NCBI RefSeq assembly: GCF_003730135.1
Contig: NZ_RJVO01000002.1
Location: forward strand, 372,001-436,000
Origin: Stagnimonas aquatica
GTDB lineage: Bacteria > Pseudomonadota > Gammaproteobacteria > Nevskiales > Nevskiaceae
Reading direction: 5' to 3'
DNA: 64,000 bases
The notes beneath the pieces were generated by a model. That model was not told where the DNA came from. It saw only the letters and a list, made by a program, of their open reading frames with translations, and did no database searches. This document shows positions 23,540 to 31,872 of the stretch, piece by piece (positions within the stretch are counted from its first letter, which is position 1; every line of letters begins with the position of its first letter). A program made the translations under genes and the position numbers.

Positions 23540-23569
23540 AGTATAACGGCGCGCCCGGGGCGACGTCAC
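23540..23569 (-). promoter_or_regulatory. Candidate sigma-70 promoter for petABC
   Basis: Reading the minus strand: GTGACG, an 18-base spacer, then TATACT (23545-23540). The start of transcription would fall about 80 bases upstream of the petA ATG. The match is moderate. Confidence 0.4.
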
Positions 23570-23625
23570 CGTTTGCCCTCCCCCGCCCGGGCGGAACTCG
23601 CCGGGGCGCGGAGGGCGGACCTGCC

Positions 23626-26265
23626 TCAGAACTGGTAGCGCACGTAGAGCTGTGCGAAGTCGCGGTCGCGGTACAGATTGGATGCGCCCTTGCCGCCAGT
23701 GAACCAGGTGTAGCCAGGATTGATCGACAGCGAGGACTTGTAGCGCACCTCGAAGTTGATGCTCGCGGTCTTGCGGCCCTCGACGAAATTGGTGTCGAGC
23801 GGCTGCGGCGCGGTGCCGTTCATGTCGTGCTGCCAGATGATCTGGGGCTGGAAGCTGATGCCCGGGAACACGCTCTCGTAACGGATGATGCTGATGATCC
23901 GGTAGCCCCAGGAGAACTTGTCCGGATACAGGCTGAGGTCGGCCTGGTGCGGGTTGAAGCGCAGGCCATCCGGACCGTAGGAGCAGGTCGGATTGGTCGA
24001 GCAGGCCTGCCGACGGGTGGCGTCGGTGTAGTAGGAGCCGGAACCGTCGGCACCGGCGCTGGCATGGGTGTAGGTACCCGGCGCCTCGAACTGGAGCACG
24101 TCCAGCGGCGGCAGGTCCGGGATCCAGGTGCCGCCCACTTCCAGCACGCCGAGAATCTGGTCGGCGCCGATCCAGTTGTCGGTCGCGCCCAGCACCTGGG
24201 TGGCGCCGAAGTTGAACTGGTAAACGCCGAGCTGCTCGTAGCCGCGGATGTAGCCCGGATTGTTGTGGTCGTAGGGCCGGGTCGGGTCGCTGCCCGGGTT
24301 CTCGCCCACTGCACCACCCCGGTAGGGAATGATGAAGCTGGGGAACGAGCGCGAGGAGCCGGTCATGTGGCCGACCAGCAGGTCGAAGGTGTCGTTGTAG
24401 GCGCCGGGAGTGCCGTTGGCATCGACCACGTAATCGCTGCCCGGATAGAGCACCGGGTTGCCGTTGGCGTCGGTGCCGATGCCGCCGACGGCATTGATGT
24501 TGCCGCCCAGCGAGTCCACCAGCGGCCCCAGAGCGGCCTGCAACTGCGGCGGCAAGGCGCCCAGCGCCAGGCCGGTGCCATTGCCGGTTCCGGCGCAGGG
24601 CGTGCCGCCGACGGTCGGGTTCTGGCACAGCGACAGCGTCGGCCCGAAGGCGCCGAACAGCAGGTCTTCGAGATCCACCTGTAGCGGCATGTTCGGCCGG
24701 TACGCCACCTCGCCCTGGATCGAGTACTCGCCAAGCGTGGTGTTGAACGACACCCCGAGCATCTTGATGTTCTTCGGGTACTCGAACTGCAGCTTGGCAC
24801 TGTCGAACGGCACCGCCGAGTAATCGTTCACCGTCTTGGTCTGGCCGGTGGCCGGATCAATGCGGTAGGAGTCGGGGTCGTTGGGATTGGTCAGGCTGGC
24901 GAGCAAGGGAATGCCCGGGCAGTCGGCCAGGAACTGCAGGGTGCTGCGCGAATAACGGCCGCAGGAGTCGATCGAAGCGTAGGTGCTGATATAGGGCAGC
25001 TTCGAGTGGTAGTTCATGAAGTAGAAACCCAACTCGGTGCCGTTGTTGAGCCATTCCGCGAAGTACTTCAGGGAGATGCCGTACTGGTTGCTCAGACCAA
25101 AGCGGTCGGGTTCGTTGTCGGGCAGCCGCTGCGCCTGAAGGCTGGTATCGGTCAGCCCCGACAGCGGGTTGTCGATCAGCCGGCCCTTGCCGTCGGCATC
25201 CTCGGCGGCACCACCGAAGCTGATGGTGGCGAAGTTGCCGGCGTTGTCGGTACCGAGGTCGGCAAAGGAGAAGTAGGAGCCGGGCGCGGGAATCTCCACC
25301 GGCTGCCACTCGAACTGGTAGTAGGCCTCGATGGTGGCGTTCTCGAACGGCTCGAAACTGCCGAATGCCGAGGTCTGCGGCGTGAAAACCTCCTCCACCG
25401 CGAAGCCGGTGCGCAGGAAATTGTTGGCGTTGACCGGCTGGGCCTGGTTCACCGAGTTGATCACCAGCAGGGTGGACTCGCCCCAGTTGATGGTCTGCCG
25501 CCCCAGCTTGTAGGTCAGCTCGCGGTCGAACGGCAATGGCGCCTTGCCGTAGAACACCGCGTCCAGCAACTGGAAGTTCTGACCGATCTGCCTGAGGGTC
25601 GCGGCGTCGGTGCGCTTGCTGTTCACCTGCGCGCCGGGGCCGTAAAGGATGCTGCACGGCAACCCGAGAGGGTTGCGCGCGGCATCGCAGGGTCGCGAAT
25701 CGGTGCGCGGCAGCGGCAGATTCTGCAAGGCCGTAACGGCATTGCCGACCTGCAGATAGTTGTCCTTGGTGATGCGGTTGGGGTGGTTCTCGGTGAAGTC
25801 GTTGTTCACCAGATCGTAGAAGTACAGCGCGCGGGCGAAAAAGCCGTAGTCACCGTAGTTGAGCGTCAAGTCCTGGGTGAGCTTGATCGGCGCCTGGGTG
25901 AGGTCACCCTTGTCGTAGTTCAGGTTGCCGTCGTCGAAATTGTTCGAGAACTGCCCCGGCACTTCCGACAGCCGCGCCGCCGGGTAGGTCTGGGCACGGA
26001 ACAGGCCCTGACAGGACTGATAGAGCGGCGTGCCGTTGGCCTTGCGGCCGCAGACATTGGGATCGAGATTGGCCTTGCCCACCAGCGACTGCGAGCGCTC
26101 CTGCATGCGCCACTGCGCACCGGCGGTGATGGTGGAATTGAGCACGCCGGTGATGCCCTCATCGCCGTAGGGAAACGTGAATTCCACCGCGTGGGCACTC
26201 CCCTGCCAGACCAGTGCCGCGAACAGGGCCAGCAGCAGCCCAGGACGTCCAAGACGGTACCCCAT
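23626..26265 (-). CDS. DUF1302 family outer-membrane protein (copy 1)
   Basis: 879 aa. Strong Shine-Dalgarno (GGAGGAG). Signal peptide ends near 'GSAHA'. Start of the mature protein 'VEFTFPYGDEGITGVLNSTITAGAQWRMQERS' is typical of DUF1302. Many amphipathic beta-strand-like segments follow, and the C-terminus 'DFAQLYVRYQF' ends in Phe, as outer-membrane barrels do. DUF1302 proteins are often found beside DUF1329 proteins and RND pumps for hydrophobic compounds; neither is visible here. Second gene of a tandem pair with the next entry, its ends clearly similar. Confidence 0.85.
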   Translation of the reverse strand: MGYRLGRPGLLLALFAALVWQGSAHAVEFTFPYGDEGITGVLNSTITAGAQWRMQERSQSLVGKANLDPNVCGRKANGTPLYQSCQGLFRAQTYPAARLSEVPGQFSNNFDDGNLNYDKGDLTQAPIKLTQDLTLNYGDYGFFARALYFYDLVNNDFTENHPNRITKDNYLQVGNAVTALQNLPLPRTDSRPCDAARNPLGLPCSILYGPGAQVNSKRTDAATLRQIGQNFQLLDAVFYGKAPLPFDRELTYKLGRQTINWGESTLLVINSVNQAQPVNANNFLRTGFAVEEVFTPQTSAFGSFEPFENATIEAYYQFEWQPVEIPAPGSYFSFADLGTDNAGNFATISFGGAAEDADGKGRLIDNPLSGLTDTSLQAQRLPDNEPDRFGLSNQYGISLKYFAEWLNNGTELGFYFMNYHSKLPYISTYASIDSCGRYSRSTLQFLADCPGIPLLASLTNPNDPDSYRIDPATGQTKTVNDYSAVPFDSAKLQFEYPKNIKMLGVSFNTTLGEYSIQGEVAYRPNMPLQVDLEDLLFGAFGPTLSLCQNPTVGGTPCAGTGNGTGLALGALPPQLQAALGPLVDSLGGNINAVGGIGTDANGNPVLYPGSDYVVDANGTPGAYNDTFDLLVGHMTGSSRSFPSFIIPYRGGAVGENPGSDPTRPYDHNNPGYIRGYEQLGVYQFNFGATQVLGATDNWIGADQILGVLEVGGTWIPDLPPLDVLQFEAPGTYTHASAGADGSGSYYTDATRRQACSTNPTCSYGPDGLRFNPHQADLSLYPDKFSWGYRIISIIRYESVFPGISFQPQIIWQHDMNGTAPQPLDTNFVEGRKTASINFEVRYKSSLSINPGYTWFTGGKGASNLYRDRDFAQLYVRYQF

Positions 26266-26413
26266 GCTCTCTCCTCCTCTCTCTCACGCACTGGCCCGCA
26301 GACGCGGACTCTTAAAATTTGCGGCGCCCTGACAACAGCGCCTGCTTATTCATGGAAGGTAGCAGCAGCCTCCGAGCAGCCGCAATACAGGCAAAAAAGA
26401 AAGTGAGAAAAGA

Positions 26414-26438
26414 AAAAGGACGCCGGGGGCGTCCTTTT
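26414..26438 (-). terminator. Rho-independent terminator after DUF1302 copy 2
   Basis: Stem GGACGCC / GGCGTCC (26418-26424 with 26428-26434), extended by A/T pairs, followed in minus-strand reading by TTTTTCTTTT. It lies just after the stop of the 26457-28979 gene, so the two DUF1302 genes are mostly separate transcripts. Confidence 0.88.
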
Positions 26439-26456
26439 CTCAACCGCTGCAACAAT

Positions 26457-28979
26457 TCAGAACAGGTACTTGGCAAACACCTGGGCATAGTCGCGGTCGC
26501 GCAACAGGTTGTAGCTGCCGCCGCCGGTGAACCAGGTGTAGCCGAGATTGAACGAGAAGCTGGACTTGTAGCGGGTCTCCAGCAGGGCCGAGACGGTCTT
26601 GCGCCCCTGCACGAAGTTCTCGCCTGGCCCCGGCGCGGTGCCGTTGACGTCGTGGCTCCAGACCAGGAAGGGTTGCAAGGAAATGCCCGGCAGCACGCTC
26701 TCGTACTTGACGATGGCGATCATCCGGTAGCCCCAGGAGAAGCGGTCGGTGTAGCCCTCGGGATCCTGCTGGTGCGGATTGAACCGCGCGCCGTCGGCAC
26801 CGTAGGAGCAGGTCGGGTTGGTGGAGCAGGCCATGCGCCGGGTTTCGTCGGTGAAGTAGCCGCCCGAGCCGTCGGCACCGGCGCTGGCATGGGTGAAGGT
26901 GCCGGGCGCCTCGATCTGCAATTGATCCAGCGGCGGCAGGTCGGGCACCCAGGTGGCGCCGAACTCGGCCAGCAGCAGAATCTGATCGGCGGCGAAGGGA
27001 TTCTCGGTGGCTCCCAGCACGCGGGTCGCGCCCAGGTTGAACTGATACACCCCGAAGCGCTCGTAGCCACGGATGTAACCCGGATTGTTCGGGTCCAGCG
27101 CCTTGCTGCGGTCGGTGGGCGCGTTCTCGCCGACCACGCCGCCACGGTAGGGGATGATGAAGCTGGGGAAGGAGCGCGCCGAGCCCGGCAGATGGCCGAC
27201 ACCGAGGTCGAAGGTATCGGGGAAGGGATTGTTGCCGTTGGCGTCGAGAAAATCGCTGGGGCCGTAGAGCGTGCCCAGGTAGGCACTGTTGGTGTCGATG
27301 CCTACCGTGGTGCCGGCGCAGCCACTACCGACCGGCAGCACATTGGGCACGCCCACCGGCAGGCCCAGACCGGACAGCAGATTGTTGAGCGCGGTGCTGG
27401 CTGCGCCCAGGTTCAGTCCCGGCAGCGCCAGCCGCGCCAGGTTCTGGTCGTGGCAGCGGGTAAGCGTCGGGCCGTAGGCGGCAAACACCAGATCTTCCTG
27501 GTCCACCTGCAAGGGCAGGTTGGGGCGGTAGGCCACCTCGCCCTGCAGGGAGTAATCGCCGACCGTGGTGTTGAAGGAGATGCCGTAGAGCTGGATGTTC
27601 TTCGGGTACTCCAGCATGAAGCTGGCGGTATCCAGCGGCGCGGCGCTGGAACTGGCATTGCTGGGATCCACCGACAGCTGCGGAATGCCCGGGCAGGCAG
27701 CGACGAAGCTGAGCGGATCGTAGGCGTCGATGCCCAGGGCATTGCCTTCACGGCGGGCACAGCTGGCGTCGGCGGCAAAGAAGCTCGCGTAGGGCAGACG
27801 CGAGTGGTAGTTCATGAAGTAGAAGCCGAACTCGCTGCCGGAGTTGATGTTCTCGGCGTAGTACTTGAGCGCGACGCCGAACTGGCCTGCGGCGTCCGGT
27901 TCCAGATCGGGCTGGCGCTGCAGGCGCAAGGTGGTGTCGGTGATACGCGCCAGCGGGTTGTACTGCAGCGAGGCCTTGCCGTCCGGATCTTCGGCGGCGC
28001 CACCAAAGCTGGCGAACACGTAGTCGCCCGCGTTGTTGGTGCCGACATCAATGGTGGAGAAATAGGTGCCCGGGGTCTGCGCTTCCACCGGCTGCCATTC
28101 GAGCTGGTAAAAGGCCTCCAGCGTGGCGTTCTCGAACGGCTCGAAGCTGGCAAAGGCCATCGCCACCGGCGTGAACACCTCCTCGACCTGGGTGCCGATG
28201 CGCATGAAGTTGTTGGCGTTAACCGGCTGCGCCTGATTGATCGAGTTGAGCACCAGCAGGGTGGACTCGCCCCAGTTCACGGTCTGGCGGCCGAGCTTGA
28301 AGCTGAGCATCTTCTCGTCGCTGAACGGCAACGGCAGCTTGCCGTACACGTAGGTGTCGAGGAACTGGTAGTCCTGGCCGGCCTGGCGCAGCACCTCCTT
28401 GTCCCTGCGCTGGTTGCGCACCACGGCACCGGGTCCGTACACGCGGGCGCCCGGGTAAGGCAGGGTGAAGCCCGGATTGAACGAGGAATAGCCGACGCTG
28501 GCAGCGTTCTCGGCGGTAATGCGGTTCGGGTGGTATTCCTCGAAGTCGTCGTTGACGAAATCGTGGAAGAAAAGGGTACGGGCGAAGAAGCCGAAATCGC
28601 CGTAAGCCAGAGTGAGATCCTGAGTGATCTTCAGCGGCGCCTGGATGAGGTCGCGCTTGTCGTAATTGAGATTGCCGTCGTCGGCATTCAGCGAGTACTG
28701 GCCGGGAGCGGCCGCCAGCGTCTGCGCGGGATACAGCTGATCGCGGAATACCGCCTGGCAGGACTGGTTGGGAATGCCGCAGACCGTCGGATCGACGTTG
28801 GACTTGCCGACCAGGGCCGCGCTGCGCTCCTGCATGCGCCAGGCGGCGCCGACGGTCACCACGGTGTTGAGCACGCCCTTCACTTCGTCGTCGCGGTAGG
28901 GGAGCTTGAATTCGATGGCCTGCGCCGGCAGGGCGGCCAGCAGCAGGGTCAAGGCGAGATAGCGATACGGCAGTGACAC
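26457..28979 (-). CDS. DUF1302 family outer-membrane protein (copy 2)
   Basis: 840 aa from GTG 28979, chosen because AGGGAG lies at good spacing and a signal peptide follows ('ALTLLLAALPAQA'); the long upstream frame is spurious. Mature start 'IEFKLPYRDDEVKGVLNTVVTVGAAWRMQERS' aligns with copy 1, as do 'LGRQTVNWGESTLLVLNSINQAQPVNANNF' and 'VGHLPGSARSFPSFIIPYRGG'. C-terminus 'DYAQVFAKYLF' ends in Phe. A terminator separates it from copy 1. Probable hydrophobic-compound channel or lipid/sterol-related barrel; the substrate is unknown. Confidence 0.85.
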   Translation of the reverse strand: MSLPYRYLALTLLLAALPAQAIEFKLPYRDDEVKGVLNTVVTVGAAWRMQERSAALVGKSNVDPTVCGIPNQSCQAVFRDQLYPAQTLAAAPGQYSLNADDGNLNYDKRDLIQAPLKITQDLTLAYGDFGFFARTLFFHDFVNDDFEEYHPNRITAENAASVGYSSFNPGFTLPYPGARVYGPGAVVRNQRRDKEVLRQAGQDYQFLDTYVYGKLPLPFSDEKMLSFKLGRQTVNWGESTLLVLNSINQAQPVNANNFMRIGTQVEEVFTPVAMAFASFEPFENATLEAFYQLEWQPVEAQTPGTYFSTIDVGTNNAGDYVFASFGGAAEDPDGKASLQYNPLARITDTTLRLQRQPDLEPDAAGQFGVALKYYAENINSGSEFGFYFMNYHSRLPYASFFAADASCARREGNALGIDAYDPLSFVAACPGIPQLSVDPSNASSSAAPLDTASFMLEYPKNIQLYGISFNTTVGDYSLQGEVAYRPNLPLQVDQEDLVFAAYGPTLTRCHDQNLARLALPGLNLGAASTALNNLLSGLGLPVGVPNVLPVGSGCAGTTVGIDTNSAYLGTLYGPSDFLDANGNNPFPDTFDLGVGHLPGSARSFPSFIIPYRGGVVGENAPTDRSKALDPNNPGYIRGYERFGVYQFNLGATRVLGATENPFAADQILLLAEFGATWVPDLPPLDQLQIEAPGTFTHASAGADGSGGYFTDETRRMACSTNPTCSYGADGARFNPHQQDPEGYTDRFSWGYRMIAIVKYESVLPGISLQPFLVWSHDVNGTAPGPGENFVQGRKTVSALLETRYKSSFSFNLGYTWFTGGGSYNLLRDRDYAQVFAKYLF

Positions 28980-29127
28980 GGGAACTCCCTGGGGATCTGG
29001 CGCGGTCGGTGGCTGCCGGCACGGCGAGCCGCCAGGGCATAGGGCTTCCCCGGAGGCACTATTTACCGTTTGTTCAGCAGCCCGAGCATGGTAAGGCAAG
29101 CCCCCGGAGAATGGGTAAAAAAATGAC

Positions 29128-30099
29128 TTAGCCGTCACCGTTTTCGGGCCAGCCAGCCGCCGCATGGCAGGCCAGCCCCGCGCCACCGTCCACCGAGGTC
29201 CAGACCGGACGCTGACGCTGGCAAAGCGCACGCGCCAACTCGCAGCGGGGTGCAAAAACGCAGCCTGTTCGCGCGTCACGCGCGCTGACCACGGAGCCGG
29301 GGATCGCCGACAGCGGTCGCCCCAGCGGACTGTCGAGACGGGGACGACAGGCAATCAGACCGCGCGTGTAGGGGTGCCTGGCCTGCCCGAGCACCTGCGG
29401 CACCGGTCCGCGCTCCATCATCCGGCCACCGTAGAGCACCAGCACCTGGTCGGCGACCTCGGCGATCACGCCAAGGTCGTGGGAAATCATCAGCAAAGCC
29501 AGGCCGAACTCGCGCCGCAGGTCTGCCAGCAGGCGCAGCACCTCGGCCTGCACGGTGACATCGAGCGCGGTGGTGGGCTCGTCGGCGATCAGCAGCGCCG
29601 GCTTGAGCAGCAACATCATCGCGATCATCACCCTCTGGCGCATGCCGCCGGAAAACTCGTGCGGGCACTGCCGCAGGCGGCGGCGGGCGTCGCCGATGCG
29701 CACCGCCTCCAGCATGCGCAAAGCCTCGGCCTCGGCACTGCCCTGCCCCAGGCCGCGATGCACGACCAGCATCTCGGTGAGCTGGCTGCCGATGCGCAGG
29801 TAGGGGTTGAGGCTGCTCATCGGATCCTGGAACACCATGCCGATGGCGCTGCCACGCAACCGGCGCCGCGAGGCCTCGGGGAGCGCCAGTAAATCCTGCC
29901 CCTGGAAGCGCAGCGAACCCTGCACGCGGGCCTGCTCGGGCAGAAGACCCAGCAGCGCCAGCGCACTCTGCGACTTGCCAGAGCCGGACTCGCCAACCAG
30001 GCCCAGACAGCCGCCCGCCTCCAGCGTGAAAGAAAGGCCGTCCACCACCCTGCCACGCGGGTAGTCGATGCTCAGGTCTTCCACTTCCAGCAGGGCCAT
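29128..30099 (-). CDS. oppD: Oligopeptide/dipeptide ABC transporter ATP-binding protein, OppD/DppD type
   Basis: 323 aa from ATG 30099 (an upstream in-frame start is less likely; the family begins 'LLEVEDLSIDYP'). Walker A 'GLVGESGSGKSQSALALLG', signature 'FSGGMRQRVMIAMMLLL', Walker B 'LLIADEPTTALDVT', and the C-terminal Opp/Dpp extension with cysteines ('ARTGCVFAPRCELARALCQRQRP'), the usual 4Fe-4S-like site. Last gene of the operon. A second ATPase (OppF), normally next, is missing; the DUF1302 gene follows. Confidence 0.92.
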   Translation of the reverse strand: MALLEVEDLSIDYPRGRVVDGLSFTLEAGGCLGLVGESGSGKSQSALALLGLLPEQARVQGSLRFQGQDLLALPEASRRRLRGSAIGMVFQDPMSSLNPYLRIGSQLTEMLVVHRGLGQGSAEAEALRMLEAVRIGDARRRLRQCPHEFSGGMRQRVMIAMMLLLKPALLIADEPTTALDVTVQAEVLRLLADLRREFGLALLMISHDLGVIAEVADQVLVLYGGRMMERGPVPQVLGQARHPYTRGLIACRPRLDSPLGRPLSAIPGSVVSARDARTGCVFAPRCELARALCQRQRPVWTSVDGGAGLACHAAAGWPENGDG

Positions 30100-30103
30100 G
30101 GTG

Positions 30104-30952
30104 CTAGTCCGCACCGCGCTCGAGGGCATCGCTCAGGGCGTCGCCGAGGCGGTTGAGGCAGAGCAGCGTCAGCGCCAGCAGGCCGGCCGGGAACAGCAGT
30201 GTCCAGGGCGTGCGCTCCATCTCGCGGGCGCCGTCGTTGACCAGCGCGCCCCAACTGGTGGCCGGCTCCTGCACCCCCAGGCCCAAGAAGCTCAGGAAGG
30301 ATTCGGTGAGGATCACCTGCGGCACGGTCAGCGTCGCCACCACCGCCACCGTACCCAGCAGGTTGGGCAGGATCTGGCCCCAGAGAATGGCGAAATCGCC
30401 CAGGCCCGAGGCGCGCGCTGCGAGCACGAACTCGCGCTGCTTCAGGGCCAGGGTCTCGCCCCGGACGATGCGCGCCATGTCCAGCCAGTTGATCGCGCCG
30501 ATGGCGACGAACACCAACCAGAACTCACGGCCGAACAGCACCATCAGCAGGATCACCAGAAACAGAAACGGCAGGGCGTAGAGGATGTCCACCGCACGCA
30601 TCATCAGCTCGTCGAGCCGGCCGCCGAAGTAGCCGGCGATGGCACCGTAGGCGACGCCGATCAGCAGCGAGACCGCAGTGGCGGCGATACCGACCAGCAG
30701 CGACACCCGGCCACCTTCCAGACTGCGCACGAAGACGTCGCGACCGAGACCGTCGGTGCCGAACCAGTGCCGCCCGGCCCACTGCGGCGGCTGCGCCCAG
30801 TCGGCGTCGAAGTCGATGCTGTCCACCGCATAGGGCGACAACAGTGGGCCGAGCAGGATCAGCAGCAGAAGCAGGCTCAGCAAGGCCGCCGCCAGCAACG
30901 CACCGCGATCACGGCGCAACAGCGGCCACAGGCCTTCCGCCATCGTGCTCAT
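30104..30952 (-). CDS. oppC: Oligopeptide ABC transporter permease, OppC type
   Basis: 282 aa. N-terminal helix 'ALLAAALLSLLLLLILLGPLLSPY', then 'HWFGTDGLGRDVFVRSLEGGRVSLLVGIAA', the hallmark of OppC/DppC. The EAA loop is 'EFVLAARASGLGDFAILWGQILPNLL'. About six membrane helices. It overlaps oppB by four bases (30949-30952). Confidence 0.93.
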   Translation of the reverse strand: MSTMAEGLWPLLRRDRGALLAAALLSLLLLLILLGPLLSPYAVDSIDFDADWAQPPQWAGRHWFGTDGLGRDVFVRSLEGGRVSLLVGIAATAVSLLIGVAYGAIAGYFGGRLDELMMRAVDILYALPFLFLVILLMVLFGREFWLVFVAIGAINWLDMARIVRGETLALKQREFVLAARASGLGDFAILWGQILPNLLGTVAVVATLTVPQVILTESFLSFLGLGVQEPATSWGALVNDGAREMERTPWTLLFPAGLLALTLLCLNRLGDALSDALERGAD

Positions 30953-31872
30953 GCTCGCCGCAGCCTGGGGTCAAGCAGGCCGTAGAGCAGATCGACCAGA
31001 AAGTTGAACAGCACGATCATCGCGCCATAGACCAGCACCACACCCAGCACCAGGGTGTAGTCGCGATTGAGTGCCCCCTGCACGAAGTAACGACCGATGC
31101 CAGGCAGACCGAACACCTGCTCGACGACTACGGAGCCGGTGATGAGTCCAGCGGTGGCCGGGCCCAGATAAGAGAGCACCGGCAGCAAGGCCGGCTTCAG
31201 GGCGTGCACCAGTACCACGCGGGACTCCGGGAGCCCCTTGGCGCGAGCGGTACGAATGTACGGCTGGCGCAGCACCTCCAGCATCGAGCCGCGCAACAGC
31301 CGGGCGATGGCGGCGATCTGCGGCAGCGCCAGTGCCAGCACCGGCAGCAGCAGATCGCTCCAGCGACCCGGTTCCCAGCCGCCCGCCGGCAGCCAGCGCA
31401 GCAGCACCGCGAACAGCAGCACCAGCAGTGGGCCCACCACATAGCTGGGCACCGAGATGCCCAGCATCGCCAGACTCATCAGGCCCCGGTCCAGCACGCT
31501 TCCCGGCCGCAGGCTGGCGACGACGCCCGTGGCTCCACCGAGCAGCAAGGCCAGCGCCATCGCCAACAATCCCAGGCTCAGCGATACCGGCAAGCCTGCC
31601 GCGATCAACTCGCGCACCCGGAAGCCCTGGTACTGGAATGAGGGCCCGAGATCACCGCGCAGCAGTCCGCCGAGATAGCGCAGGTATTGCTGCGGCAGGG
31701 GTTCGTCGAGGTGGTATTCGGCACGCAGGCTGGCCTCGATCTCCGGCGGCAGACTGCGCTCGCCATCGAAGGGGCCGCCGGGAGCGAGGCGCATCAGGAA
31801 GAAGCTGAGCGTCACCAGCAGCAGCAGGGTCGGCAGCGCCGTGAGCAAGCGCAGCAGCGCATAACGACTCAC
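30949..31872 (-). CDS. oppB: Oligopeptide ABC transporter permease, OppB type
   Basis: 307 aa. N-terminus 'LLRLLTALPTLLLLVTLSFFLMRLAPGGPF' is typical of OppB, with 'PYIRTARAKGLPESRVVLVHALKPALLPV' as the EAA loop and 'VVVEQVFGLPGIGRYFVQGALNRDY'. The start overlaps the stop of oppA (ATGA at 31869-31872). Confidence 0.94.
   Translation of the reverse strand: MSRYALLRLLTALPTLLLLVTLSFFLMRLAPGGPFDGERSLPPEIEASLRAEYHLDEPLPQQYLRYLGGLLRGDLGPSFQYQGFRVRELIAAGLPVSLSLGLLAMALALLLGGATGVVASLRPGSVLDRGLMSLAMLGISVPSYVVGPLLVLLFAVLLRWLPAGGWEPGRWSDLLLPVLALALPQIAAIARLLRGSMLEVLRQPYIRTARAKGLPESRVVLVHALKPALLPVLSYLGPATAGLITGSVVVEQVFGLPGIGRYFVQGALNRDYTLVLGVVLVYGAMIVLFNFLVDLLYGLLDPRLRRA

Noticed and set aside
23570-23625. 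Terminator after DUF1302 copy 1
   Set aside because: GC-rich complementary stretches exist, but no T-tract follows and the stem is irregular.
23453-24628. Upstream extension of the Rieske frame
   Set aside because: It overlaps the DUF1302 gene out of phase; the twin-arginine start at 23452 is clear.
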